DNA of 64,000 bases from Vibrio atypicus (GTDB taxonomy: Bacteria; Pseudomonadota; Gammaproteobacteria; Enterobacterales; Vibrionaceae): assembly GCF_009811315.1 (NCBI RefSeq), contig NZ_BLID01000007.1, forward strand, positions 210,551 to 274,550. The letters are read 5' to 3'. A model generated the notes under the pieces. That model did no database searches and was not told the origin of the DNA. It saw nothing but the letters and a program-made list of their open reading frames with translations. Below are positions 53,062-60,664 of this stretch, one piece after another (position 1 is the first letter of the stretch; each line of letters opens with the position of its first letter). A program made the position numbers and the translations under genes.

Positions 53062-54088
53062 GGTTCTTGACTATATGGTTAATTATTTTTGTTCTCAAAC
53101 TGATGTTTTCCGCTGAAAGCTCACTATCAATAATGCTGTTTTTAATTCGTTCTGGGCTAGGAAATAATGATGCATCATTTTTATACCAATCAGGCACTTG
53201 TTTTAATGCACTTAAATTCGGCGTTGCAGCTTTGATATCTATTGCATTTTTTGCAGCAATTTCGGGATCTGAGATATAGTTTAAAAAAGCCTTAGCCATT
53301 TTTTTATTGGTAGAGTGGCTACTGACGGCTAAACAGTCTAGCCAGATGTAAGTTTCTCCTTTTGGAATTGTAAATCCCCAAATATCTCTACCAAAAGTAC
53401 GATTGAGAGAGTGTTGATCGCCGCTATAGGCGAGTGCCATTTGCAGTTGGCTTTGCTTATGCTGACTACGTACGTAGCTAAGTACATACTCGAACGTTAA
53501 AACCTGTTTGCTGAATGCTTCAAATTTAGGAAAGGCAGCTTCAATTTGTTGTGTATCTTCCGTTAGCGGGGAAAGATTAAGGCTATAGAAGATAGGAAGG
53601 AGTGACTCAACGCTATCGTTAATCATTCCAATCTTCTTGTTAAACTCGGGTGGCGGATTAACAAATTCACCCCAAGTTACCGGTGGAGAGGCTATCAGAT
53701 CTTTTCGGTAAGCAATACCGACACTTCCCCAAAAGTAAGGGATCGCATAATCACCACAAGCTTGGTTCCATCTAGGTGCATTATGCTTTCTATTGGGTAA
53801 ATCAGAGAGATTTTCAAAGCTTCCTAAATCACCATAGATTTGAGCAGATACATTGTCGAGTACCACGATATCAAAGGGAAGTTGAACGTTTTTCATCATG
53901 AGTAAACTGCGTTCATCGTCGTTGTCAAAATGAGACAGTTCTAGTATCGAGTTGCTTTCCTGTTCCCAACTCTGAATAACCCGCGGCGATAGAGTATCTT
54001 CCCATAGATAGAGACTTAGTGAGTTACTCTTGGCATTTATGGGGAAAGAGAAGAAGGAGAAGAGTAGAAGTGAGGTTAACGCTCTCAT
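53045..54088 (-). CDS. nspS: Periplasmic polyamine (norspermidine) sensor NspS
   Basis: This PotD-like solute-binding protein has 347 residues from ATG at 54088, with a signal peptide ending near INA. The fold pattern matches spermidine-binding proteins: LSLYLWEDTLSP at the start, FDIVVLDN, then YAIPYFWGSVGIAYRKDL. No transporter genes are linked. Instead it overlaps mbaA, as in the V. cholerae nspS-mbaA pair, where it senses norspermidine and spermidine. The frame opens earlier at a TTG (54115), but the ATG places the signal peptide correctly. Confidence 0.9.
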   Translation of the reverse strand: MRALTSLLLFSFFSFPINAKSNSLSLYLWEDTLSPRVIQSWEQESNSILELSHFDNDDERSLLMMKNVQLPFDIVVLDNVSAQIYGDLGSFENLSDLPNRKHNAPRWNQACGDYAIPYFWGSVGIAYRKDLIASPPVTWGEFVNPPPEFNKKIGMINDSVESLLPIFYSLNLSPLTEDTQQIEAAFPKFEAFSKQVLTFEYVLSYVRSQHKQSQLQMALAYSGDQHSLNRTFGRDIWGFTIPKGETYIWLDCLAVSSHSTNKKMAKAFLNYISDPEIAAKNAIDIKAATPNLSALKQVPDWYKNDASLFPSPERIKNSIIDSELSAENISLRTKIINHIVKNHEAQY

Positions 54089-54150
54089 GCTGACTTGTGT
54101 GGCACCCTTAAACAAAATTGTCTATCAATGCTTATCAGAGTCAGTTGTCG

Positions 54151-54217
54151 AGCTGACACAAAACTAATATGCAACTTAATAATTGAATACTAAGAAGATT
54201 ACTAAATTGTGTCAGCT
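54151..54217. promoter_or_regulatory. Spaced inverted repeat upstream of nspS
   Basis: AGCTGACACAA (54151-54161) and TTGTGTCAGCT (54207-54217) are exact inverse copies separated by 45 bases. They lie in the gap between pheA and nspS, 63 bases upstream of the nspS start at the nearest. They could be paired operators or a long-loop hairpin ending pheA transcription; neither is proven. Confidence 0.5.
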
Positions 54218-54251
54218 TTAATGTGAATTTATTTGAGCTGGGTAGATTTAT

Positions 54252-55430
54252 TTACTGCAACTTAACTTGAGTTGGTTTTACATTTTCACTTGGAAAGCAG
54301 CCTAGTACTTTTAAGTGTTTGGTGATTTTGGTCAACTCTGCCAAGGCTTGCTGCATCTCATCAGAATCTAAGTGAGAGGCTAGGTCGACGTAGAACATCT
54401 CTTCCCAAGGGTTACCCATGATAGGGCGTGATTCAAGCTTAGTCATGTTGATACCATAGCGCTGAAGAACTAACAGTGTTTCTACCAATGAGCCCGCTTC
54501 CTGAGAGGTTGACATAATCAGTGTGGTCTTCGCTGGTATTTGTGTCGATACTTCGACAGGTTTACGAGCGACAACAATAAAACGAGTGTGGTTCTCTGTT
54601 TGGTTGGCTATGTTGCCTTGAATAGACTGTAAACCATACAGCTTTCCGCTTGATGCATTACCAATAGCAGCTACATCGTTGCGATTCATTTGTTGAACTT
54701 TTTGCATCGCATCTGCGGTACTCGCGCAAGATTCTAGTTTGACGCCTTTCAGCTTACTGAGAAATTCACTGCATTGTTGGTGAGGCTGCGGATGAGAATA
54801 AAGCGTTTTGAGTTCTTCTAAACGCAGTTCAGATGTCGCGACTAAACAATGCTCTATTGGCAATGTGAGTTCACCAACAATATAAAGAGTGGTGTGTTGC
54901 AATAGATCGTAAACTTCATTGATCGAACCTGAACTGGTGTTTTCAATCGGTAGCACACCATAATCTGCATGACCTGATTCAACCGTATTGGCCACTTCTT
55001 TAAAATGCTCGCAGTTTAGCTCAATTAGTTCAGTGTTCTTACGACTGAAGAACTCGCGGCTTGCCAGGTGTGAGTAAGAACCTTTTGACCCGAGAAACGC
55101 AACTCGTGCCAGTGGTTTACGGCTTATCTCTGGATTTGCTAGGTTTTGTAGGTATGACTGCTGTAGAAGGACTGAATCTTCAATGATGGTATGGAACAGT
55201 TTAGTGATGTATTGAGCATCAAGTTGATACTTATCTTTACCTGCATTGATTAACTTTACGAGCAGCTGTTGCTCTCGGCTTGCGTCGCGGACGGGTTTAG
55301 ATGTCTGAACTTTGCTTTTAGCGACTTCGATACTCATTTCTCTTCGCTCAGAGAGTAGCTTTAGCAATTGGTCATCAAGCTCATTCAATCTTAAGCGTAT
55401 TTCTTCCAGCGAGTATTTTTGTTCAGTCAT
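54252..55430 (-). CDS. pheA: Chorismate mutase / prephenate dehydratase (P-protein)
   Basis: This 392-residue bifunctional enzyme leads from chorismate to phenylpyruvate for phenylalanine. It has an AroQ mutase domain (about 1-90), a dehydratase domain (about 108-290; VAFLGSKGSYSH and NTSSGSINEVYDLL), and a C-terminal ACT domain (about 300-380) with the ESRP motif (LESRPIMGNPWEE) and GSLV, used for Phe feedback. The start is ATG at 55430 with AAGGAATATAGG upstream. It is preceded by the pheL leader and an attenuator. Confidence 0.96.
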   Translation of the reverse strand: MTEQKYSLEEIRLRLNELDDQLLKLLSERREMSIEVAKSKVQTSKPVRDASREQQLLVKLINAGKDKYQLDAQYITKLFHTIIEDSVLLQQSYLQNLANPEISRKPLARVAFLGSKGSYSHLASREFFSRKNTELIELNCEHFKEVANTVESGHADYGVLPIENTSSGSINEVYDLLQHTTLYIVGELTLPIEHCLVATSELRLEELKTLYSHPQPHQQCSEFLSKLKGVKLESCASTADAMQKVQQMNRNDVAAIGNASSGKLYGLQSIQGNIANQTENHTRFIVVARKPVEVSTQIPAKTTLIMSTSQEAGSLVETLLVLQRYGINMTKLESRPIMGNPWEEMFYVDLASHLDSDEMQQALAELTKITKHLKVLGCFPSENVKPTQVKLQ

Positions 55431-55442
55431 CCTATATTCCTT

Positions 55443-55473
55443 AAAATAAAAAAGCCTCCCGTTTGGGAGGCTT
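55443..55473 (-). terminator. pheA attenuator
   Basis: On the minus strand AGCCTCCC and GGGAGGCT pair perfectly around AAAC, followed by TTTTTT. It sits 12-20 bases before the pheA start, so it must be read through to express pheA. An upstream segment of the leader, GGTTGGGGGCT (near 55510-55522), can pair with the 5' arm and prevent it. Confidence 0.9.
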
Positions 55474-55520
55474 CCTGTTCGTTTTTGACTTTTCTTTCGA
55501 AAACGAGAGAGCCCCCAACC

Positions 55521-55568
55521 TTAGTGGAGAAAAAAGAAGTCAAAAAAGAACAGAGAGGTAAATTGCAT
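55521..55568 (-). CDS. pheL: pheA operon leader peptide
   Basis: A 15-residue ORF, MQFTSLFFFDFFFLH, contains seven Phe in two clusters. It lies between the promoter and the attenuator of pheA. When charged tRNA-Phe is scarce, ribosomes stall on the Phe codons and the antiterminator forms. E. coli PheL is a 15-residue peptide with the same Phe-rich pattern. It is too short for most gene callers. Confidence 0.93.
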   Translation of the reverse strand: MQFTSLFFFDFFFLH

Positions 55569-55598
55569 AAATAGTTACTTTTTGTTGAGGCTCTAAAC

Positions 55599-55627
55599 AC
55601 AATAAGCAACCACTGATTGAGCGTCAA
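55599..55627 (-). promoter_or_regulatory. Sigma-70 promoter of pheL-pheA
   Basis: On the minus strand TTGACG (55627-55622), 17 bases, then TATTGT (55604-55599). The start would be near 55592, about 24 bases before the pheL ATG. The -35 box lies next to the hpf terminator. Confidence 0.75.
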
Positions 55628-55628
55628 G

Positions 55629-55662
55629 CAAAAAAATAGCGCCCTTAGGCGCTATTTTTTGA
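55629..55662 (-). terminator. Rho-independent terminator of hpf
   Basis: AAAAAATAGCGCC and GGCGCTATTTTTT pair perfectly over 13 positions around CTTA. It insulates the pheL promoter from hpf. Confidence 0.95.
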
Positions 55663-55694
55663 ATTCCTCTATTACTCATTAAGGGTGAGTTTGA

Positions 55695-56030
55695 TTATTC
55701 TTCTTCTAGTTCCGCTTCTTCTAGCTCTGGTTTCTCTGTTCGACGAGCTTCAGGCTTGTGGCGTAGTTTGTTTAGCTGACGTTCTAGTTTCTGTTCTACC
55801 TCATTAACGGCAGCGTATAAATCTTCATGTGTTGCGGATGCGACTAGTTGGCCTTTTGGTACGGTGATCACTGCTTCAAACTTTTTCTGTTTGTTCGGCT
55901 CCTCGCTGAAGCTTGCTTGACACCCAATAATGTCTACCTGCCACTTTTCTAGTTTCTTAAATTTGCTCTCAATATGAGTGCGGATTGCAGAGGTGATGTC
56001 GATATTTTTACCAGTGATGTTTACTTTCAT
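55695..56030 (-). CDS. raiA: Ribosome-associated hibernation/inhibition factor (RaiA/HPF type)
   Basis: This 111-residue protein binds idle 30S subunits at the decoding and tRNA region in stationary phase. The sequence (KVNITGKNIDITSAIRTHIESKFKKLEKW, then HEDLYAAVNEVEQKLERQLNKLRHK) is closer to E. coli RaiA/YfiA than to the shorter HPF. The C-terminus ends in a Glu-rich tail like RaiA. ATG at 56030 is chosen, with GAGGA nine bases upstream; the frame opens seven codons earlier without a signal. A CRP-like site lies upstream. Confidence 0.9.
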   Translation of the reverse strand: MKVNITGKNIDITSAIRTHIESKFKKLEKWQVDIIGCQASFSEEPNKQKKFEAVITVPKGQLVASATHEDLYAAVNEVEQKLERQLNKLRHKPEARRTEKPELEEAELEEE

Positions 56031-56385
56031 AGATGTTTTCCTCTGTGTCATCCCTCATGGGTTAACTCCAGATTACCCTTCGTCAGCGAAAATAATGTGA
56101 TCTAAGTCATGGTTTGATAGGGGGGTTTTAGTGCCGAAACTAAACGTGATCAATCTCAAAGAGTGTGGCGTTTTTTATATGAAAAAGCTTGAATCAGTGA
56201 AAAAACTCATTAGATTGGAAGAGGTAAGACGCTAAAAATCATCTGCTTTTTAGGGGCTTAATACGACCATCAAAACTGCCTGCCCAAACTTTAACCGCAA
56301 TTAAACTGTGAATGCTCTTCCAAAAAAATCGTTCTTCTATCCATGACAGCTCTTTAGTTGATTGTTTTGTAATCTAACTATTTAG
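56031..56385. other. Gap between raiA and the MltF-like gene, with a CRP-like site (355 bases)
   Basis: On the minus strand CATGA-CTTAGA-TCACA (56111-56096) matches the CRP site TGTGA-N6-TCACA in its right half and 3 of 5 bases in its left half, 66 bases before the raiA start. The rest of the gap is AT-rich. I see no gene and no clear terminator for the MltF-like gene, which would end here. Confidence 0.45.
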
Positions 56386-57828
56386 CTAGCGTAATATCGT
56401 GGGAAGTGTAATTTCTCGATTAATGGTGGCTGATTGGTTCTCTCTGATTGATTTGAGAGATTCTAACTGTTTGTAAATAACGAAATAGCGATTAATGTTG
56501 GCCACATAGTGAACAGGTTCGCGGCCTATATGTCTGCGAGTGATGATCTCGACATTTTTAAACCACTTATTTGGGTCATAACCTTGCTGTGAGGCAAGTC
56601 GTCGCATTTTTCTAATATTCGCTGGGCCTGCATTATAAGCAGCTAACGAAAAATAGACTTGATTGTCTGGGCTTATCGTCTCATCACTAAAATAACGGTC
56701 TTTGAGAAAGCGCATGTACTTAACACCAGCGTGGATGTTGTTGTCTACTTGGTAGATGTCAGGAATATTGACGTTGGGATCTTTAGCCGTACTTGGCAAT
56801 ACCTGCATCACTCCTACAGCACCTTTGTGTGACACTTTGCTCTGATCTAATCCAGACTCTTGGAATCCCTGAGCAGACATCATTAGAGGATCGAAGCTGT
56901 ATTGCATCGAATATTGGGAAAATATTCCTGAGAGTGATTCAAGACGGTTGATATGGTTTGGGTTGAGAATTTTTTTCAGCCAACGCGTGTTATCAAGGTA
57001 TTTCCCATAGATAACATTCCCTAGCAACGTACCAGAACGAGACGTTTTAAGGTACTGATTAACAAATGCTTCTAACTTAGGGCTCTGCTCACGCATCGCC
57101 CAAGCGATTTGACCATTACTACGAAGAGGCAGTGCATCATGTACTTGAATATTATCCATTACCTTTAGCCAAAGTTCGGTTTTGTGGCTATCTAGCACGG
57201 TTGCCTGAATATGTCCTTGGTTCACCAGTTCTATCAATTCAATATCTTGGAGAGTCTCTTCTATAAAGCGGACAATAACAGGTGGAAAACCTTGGCTATC
57301 TAGCTGGTGGTTGAGAGCTTGAAGGCTTTCGAAATAGCTCGAACTGGCTCTTACCCAGACTTCTTTGCCACTCATCTCTGTAAGGTTTTGTAGAGGAGGA
57401 ATCGATTTATTGGTAACTAAGAGCTCTCGCACATCTTTAAGCACAGGTAGGCTGAAATCAATTAGTTGATCCCGAGAGTCAGTGATAGTTAGGTTTGCGA
57501 CGATGAGATCGCCATAGCCTTTTTCTAACGAAGGGATGAGTTCATCTCGGTGAACAGGGATGACTTGTAGGTTAAAGTAAGAAGAGCGCTGTTTAAGTTG
57601 TTTTTCAAAGTGATAAAGCAACTCGGCTAGAATCCCTTTTGGTTTACCATCTTCTACGTAATAGAAGCCGAGATCGGCAGAGACTAGGACTCGAATAACC
57701 CCTTTGCTTTCTAGCTCTGGAAGGTCACCAAAGTAGGGCTCTTTTTGCAGTGGGGACAGCGACAAGGCTGAAGCACTCGAAATAGATAACCATATTAGGA
57801 CCAAGCTCAGTACAACTCGTGACATCAA
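56386..57828 (-). CDS. MltF-like lytic transglycosylase with a solute-binding domain
   Basis: The 480-residue product has a signal peptide (about 1-21), a family 3 solute-binding domain (about 40-275; IRVLVSADLGFYYVEDGKPKG) and an SLT domain (about 300-440) with the catalytic Glu in SAQGFQESGLDQ and the motifs KGAVGVMQVLPSTAK and SLAAYNAGPANI. This is the MltF architecture. True MltF usually lies near purL, so this is probably a paralogue at the bamD locus. The ligand of the N-terminal domain is unknown. Confidence 0.88.
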   Translation of the reverse strand: MMSRVVLSLVLIWLSISSASALSLSPLQKEPYFGDLPELESKGVIRVLVSADLGFYYVEDGKPKGILAELLYHFEKQLKQRSSYFNLQVIPVHRDELIPSLEKGYGDLIVANLTITDSRDQLIDFSLPVLKDVRELLVTNKSIPPLQNLTEMSGKEVWVRASSSYFESLQALNHQLDSQGFPPVIVRFIEETLQDIELIELVNQGHIQATVLDSHKTELWLKVMDNIQVHDALPLRSNGQIAWAMREQSPKLEAFVNQYLKTSRSGTLLGNVIYGKYLDNTRWLKKILNPNHINRLESLSGIFSQYSMQYSFDPLMMSAQGFQESGLDQSKVSHKGAVGVMQVLPSTAKDPNVNIPDIYQVDNNIHAGVKYMRFLKDRYFSDETISPDNQVYFSLAAYNAGPANIRKMRRLASQQGYDPNKWFKNVEIITRRHIGREPVHYVANINRYFVIYKQLESLKSIRENQSATINREITLPTILR

Positions 57829-57891
57829 CTAACCTCTTAACTTTGTTAGTTAAAAATAGTCTGCGAGTTTGATTTGAGCCAAGAAAGAGTA

Positions 57892-57922
57892 CAAAAAAAC
57901 CGCTCCAAATGTGAAGCGGTTC
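57892..57922 (-). terminator. Rho-independent terminator of bamD
   Basis: On the minus strand AACCGCT and AGCGGTT pair around a ten-base loop, followed by a run of seven T. Confidence 0.88.
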
Positions 57923-57940
57923 TGATTAATTAATAAACGG

Positions 57941-58666
57941 CTAAAGAGGGTTTAATTCAATCAACTCTTCTGTACGTTTGATTGCGTCCTCAAGGCCTAG
58001 TTGTTTATAGGCTTCAAGTTGAATCTTTAAAGACTTACGTGCGGCGACAGTATCAGGGTACGTTTTTTGTAGTTCTTGAGTTCGGTTTATCGCGGCGATC
58101 CATGCTTCTCGACGTAGGTAGAAGTCTGCTGTTGCTAAATCATATTCCGCGAGACGATTCTTTAGAGCGAGCATGCGTTTTTGAGAATCTTCCGCATACA
58201 GGCTAGTCGGGTAGCGATCCAATAATCGTTTGAAATCAGCAAACGCTTTTTTTACTGGCTCAGGATCTCGGTCACTACGATCGACGCTGAACAAATCATG
58301 CATGAAGTTACGGTCTTGAGCCATGTGGGTCAAACCGCGCATGTAGAGTACCCAATCCAGTTTTTCATGAGTTGGATTCAAACGAGTGAAACGTTCGATG
58401 GTTGCTAGGCCTAATGCTAAATCATCATTTTTGTAGTAGGCGTAAATTAAGTCTAATTGAACTTGTTCCGAGTAAGCGCCAAATGGGTAGCGCGAGTCTA
58501 AGGCCTCTAACTGACTTATGGCCGAAAGCCAATTACCACTTTGAAGCGAAATCTGGGCTTCTGAATACAGTTCAGATGGTGGCACATCTGGGACGATCTC
58601 TTCGCTGCTTGAACAGCCAACTAGTACTGATAATGCCAATAAGCCAGATAAAGTATGCTTTTTCAT
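57941..58666 (-). CDS. bamD: Outer membrane protein assembly factor BamD
   Basis: This 241-residue outer-membrane lipoprotein is an essential part of the BAM complex that inserts beta-barrel proteins. The lipobox LVGC places the lipid on Cys18. The mature part is built of TPR helices, with PSELYSEAQISLQSGNWLSAISQLEALDSRYPFG and the repeat-like PTSLYAEDSQKRM. The start is ATG at 58666. It diverges from rluD, the same pair of genes as in E. coli. Confidence 0.96.
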   Translation of the reverse strand: MKKHTLSGLLALSVLVGCSSSEEIVPDVPPSELYSEAQISLQSGNWLSAISQLEALDSRYPFGAYSEQVQLDLIYAYYKNDDLALGLATIERFTRLNPTHEKLDWVLYMRGLTHMAQDRNFMHDLFSVDRSDRDPEPVKKAFADFKRLLDRYPTSLYAEDSQKRMLALKNRLAEYDLATADFYLRREAWIAAINRTQELQKTYPDTVAARKSLKIQLEAYKQLGLEDAIKRTEELIELNPL

Positions 58667-58838
58667 GTCAGGATTCGATTCCTTGAGATAAATATTTCTG
58701 TTGCTTCCGTTACTTTCTGGGCAGTAACAGATACAATGTCCAATTATACCCGATCAACTCGGTCTATTGAGTTGTGGTGAGTAGCCTATTTTTCCACAGT
58801 AGTGACAATTAGTCTCACAGTTTTTAAAAAAGTTCGAT

Positions 58839-59819
58839 ATGGCTCAGCAGATTGAATTAACCAATACAGTAAAAGATAGCCAGTTAGGCCAACGCCTAGA
58901 CCAAGCTATCGCCGAATTATTCGCCGATTTTTCTCGTTCGCGCCTTAAAGAATGGTTGCTAGCGGGTAAAGTCCAAGTCAATGGTGAAGTAATCACTAAG
59001 CCTCGCACCAAAGTGATGGGTGGGGAAGAGATTATTCTGCAAGCGGAACTTGAAGATGAAGAACGCTGGGAAGCGCAAGATATTCCATTAGACATTGTGT
59101 TTGAAGATGACGACATCATAGTGATCAATAAACCACGAGGTTTTGTTGTACACCCGGGTGCCGGAACTCCAGATGGCACAGTGCTTAATGCATTGTTACA
59201 CCATTACCCAAATATTGCTGAAGTACCACGTGCTGGTATCGTGCACCGTTTGGATAAAGATACAACTGGTCTAATGGTCGTTGCGAAAACCGTACCTGCT
59301 CAAACGCGTTTAGTACGTGCTCTCCAGAAGAAGCGCAACTTTATTCGTGAGTATGAAGCGATCGCAATCGGCCGAATGACGGCTGGTGGTCGTATTGAGC
59401 AACCTATTGGTCGCCATTCGACAAAACGTACTCTGATGGCGGTTAGCCCTATGGGTAAACCTGCGATCACACACTACCGTGTAGCCGAGCACTTCCGTGA
59501 GCACACTCGTATTCGTCTTCGTCTAGAAACGGGCCGTACGCACCAGATTCGTGTTCATATGTCTTACCTACAGCACCCACTGTTAGGTGATAGTGCATAT
59601 GGTGGACGAGCGCGTATTCCAAGTGGCGCGACAGAAGAACTAGCAGAGAAAATCCGCAGTTTTGATCGTCAAGCACTGCATGCGGTGATGCTTAAGTTTG
59701 AACATCCAATCACAGGTGAAGAAGTGGAGTTCCACGCACCAGTACCTTATGATATGGTCGAAATGGCTGAAGCACTGCGTCAAGATACCCAAGAACACGG
59801 TTTACAAGACGAGTTCTAA
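58839..59819 (+). CDS. rluD: 23S rRNA pseudouridine synthase RluD
   Basis: This 326-residue enzyme (the E. coli length) makes pseudouridines 1911, 1915 and 1917 in helix 69 of 23S rRNA. It has an S4-like RNA-binding domain (about 18-75; GQRLDQAIAELF) and a catalytic domain with Asp in GIVHRLDKDTTGLMVVAK, then RTHQIRVHMSYLQHPLLGDSAYG. The start is ATG at 58839. It is two bases from pgeF. Confidence 0.96.
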   Translation: MAQQIELTNTVKDSQLGQRLDQAIAELFADFSRSRLKEWLLAGKVQVNGEVITKPRTKVMGGEEIILQAELEDEERWEAQDIPLDIVFEDDDIIVINKPRGFVVHPGAGTPDGTVLNALLHHYPNIAEVPRAGIVHRLDKDTTGLMVVAKTVPAQTRLVRALQKKRNFIREYEAIAIGRMTAGGRIEQPIGRHSTKRTLMAVSPMGKPAITHYRVAEHFREHTRIRLRLETGRTHQIRVHMSYLQHPLLGDSAYGGRARIPSGATEELAEKIRSFDRQALHAVMLKFEHPITGEEVEFHAPVPYDMVEMAEALRQDTQEHGLQDEF

Positions 59820-59821
59820 GT

Positions 59822-60550
59822 ATGGATATGATCATTCCTAATTGGCCCGCGCCAAAACATATTAAAGCTTTCGCTTCTACGCGAGTGGGAGGAGAGTCCA
59901 ATGCTCCATACCAAGGCTTGAATATTGGCGCGCATGTTGGGGATGATGTGGATATCGTGGCAAAAAATCGAGAGTGGTTGTTTGAACACTCTCCGATGCC
60001 GACAAAGCCAATCTGGCTTAATCAAACCCATTCCACACGAGTGTTTGAAGTAGAACAACCTAGTGACACGGTTCTTGATTGTGATGGTGTTTTTACTCAA
60101 GCGGGTAATGTGGTTTGTAGCGCAATGACAGCAGATTGCTTACCCATCCTCTTGACGAATCTTGCAGGCACTCAAGTTGCTGCAGTACATGCTGGTTGGC
60201 GTGGGCTTGCTAATGGCATTGTTGAAAATGCACTTGAGAAGTTTGATGGCGAAGTTATGGCTTGGATCGGTCCTGCCATTGGCCAAGCAGCGTTTGAAGT
60301 CGGTCATGATGTATTCGAAGCATTTTGCTCATTTGATCCTCAAGCAGAGCAAGCCTTCCAACCGAAAACAACCCCAGGAAAGTTCTTAGCTGACATGAAT
60401 ATACTGGTTACTCAACGCTTGAATCGAGCAGGAGTCAAGCAAGTGTATTACAGCCATCTATGTACTTATCAAGGTAAAGAACGTTTTTATTCCTATCGTC
60501 GTGACGGTGTTACAGGTAGGCAGGCAACCTTTATCTGGATAGAGAATTAA
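59822..60550 (+). CDS. pgeF: Peptidoglycan editing factor PgeF (YfiH)
   Basis: This 242-residue multicopper-oxidase-like protein was formerly called a laccase; in E. coli it removes wrongly incorporated amino acids from UDP-MurNAc peptides. Motifs are NQTHSTRVFEVE, DCDGVFT, MTADCLPIL and AVHAGWRGLANGI, with conserved His and Cys. ATG at 59822 is used; an ATG two codons later is also possible. It follows rluD by two bases, so the two are cotranscribed, as in E. coli. Confidence 0.94.
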   Translation: MDMIIPNWPAPKHIKAFASTRVGGESNAPYQGLNIGAHVGDDVDIVAKNREWLFEHSPMPTKPIWLNQTHSTRVFEVEQPSDTVLDCDGVFTQAGNVVCSAMTADCLPILLTNLAGTQVAAVHAGWRGLANGIVENALEKFDGEVMAWIGPAIGQAAFEVGHDVFEAFCSFDPQAEQAFQPKTTPGKFLADMNILVTQRLNRAGVKQVYYSHLCTYQGKERFYSYRRDGVTGRQATFIWIEN

Positions 60551-60586
60551 TCCATATCAAAGAAGTGATTTATCTTCGCTCCCTCC

Positions 60587-60615
60587 CTTGAAAATCTGAA
60601 CTTGTGTAGCCATCT
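60587..60615 (+). promoter_or_regulatory. Heat-shock (sigma-32) promoter of clpB
   Basis: CTTGAA (60587-60592), 15 bases, then AGCCATCT (60608-60615), against the sigma-32 consensus CTTGAA and CCCCATNT. Transcription would start near 60622, about 43 bases before the clpB ATG. Confidence 0.75.
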
Positions 60616-60664
60616 TTCATACTGATTAAAGAACTTTTTCTCAGTTGAGGTTAGGAAGATAGAT

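Noticed and set aside
55427..55627. 66-residue frame on the minus strand across the pheA leader
   Set aside because: It runs through the promoter, the leader peptide gene and the terminator in a different frame. The pheL reading explains the region.
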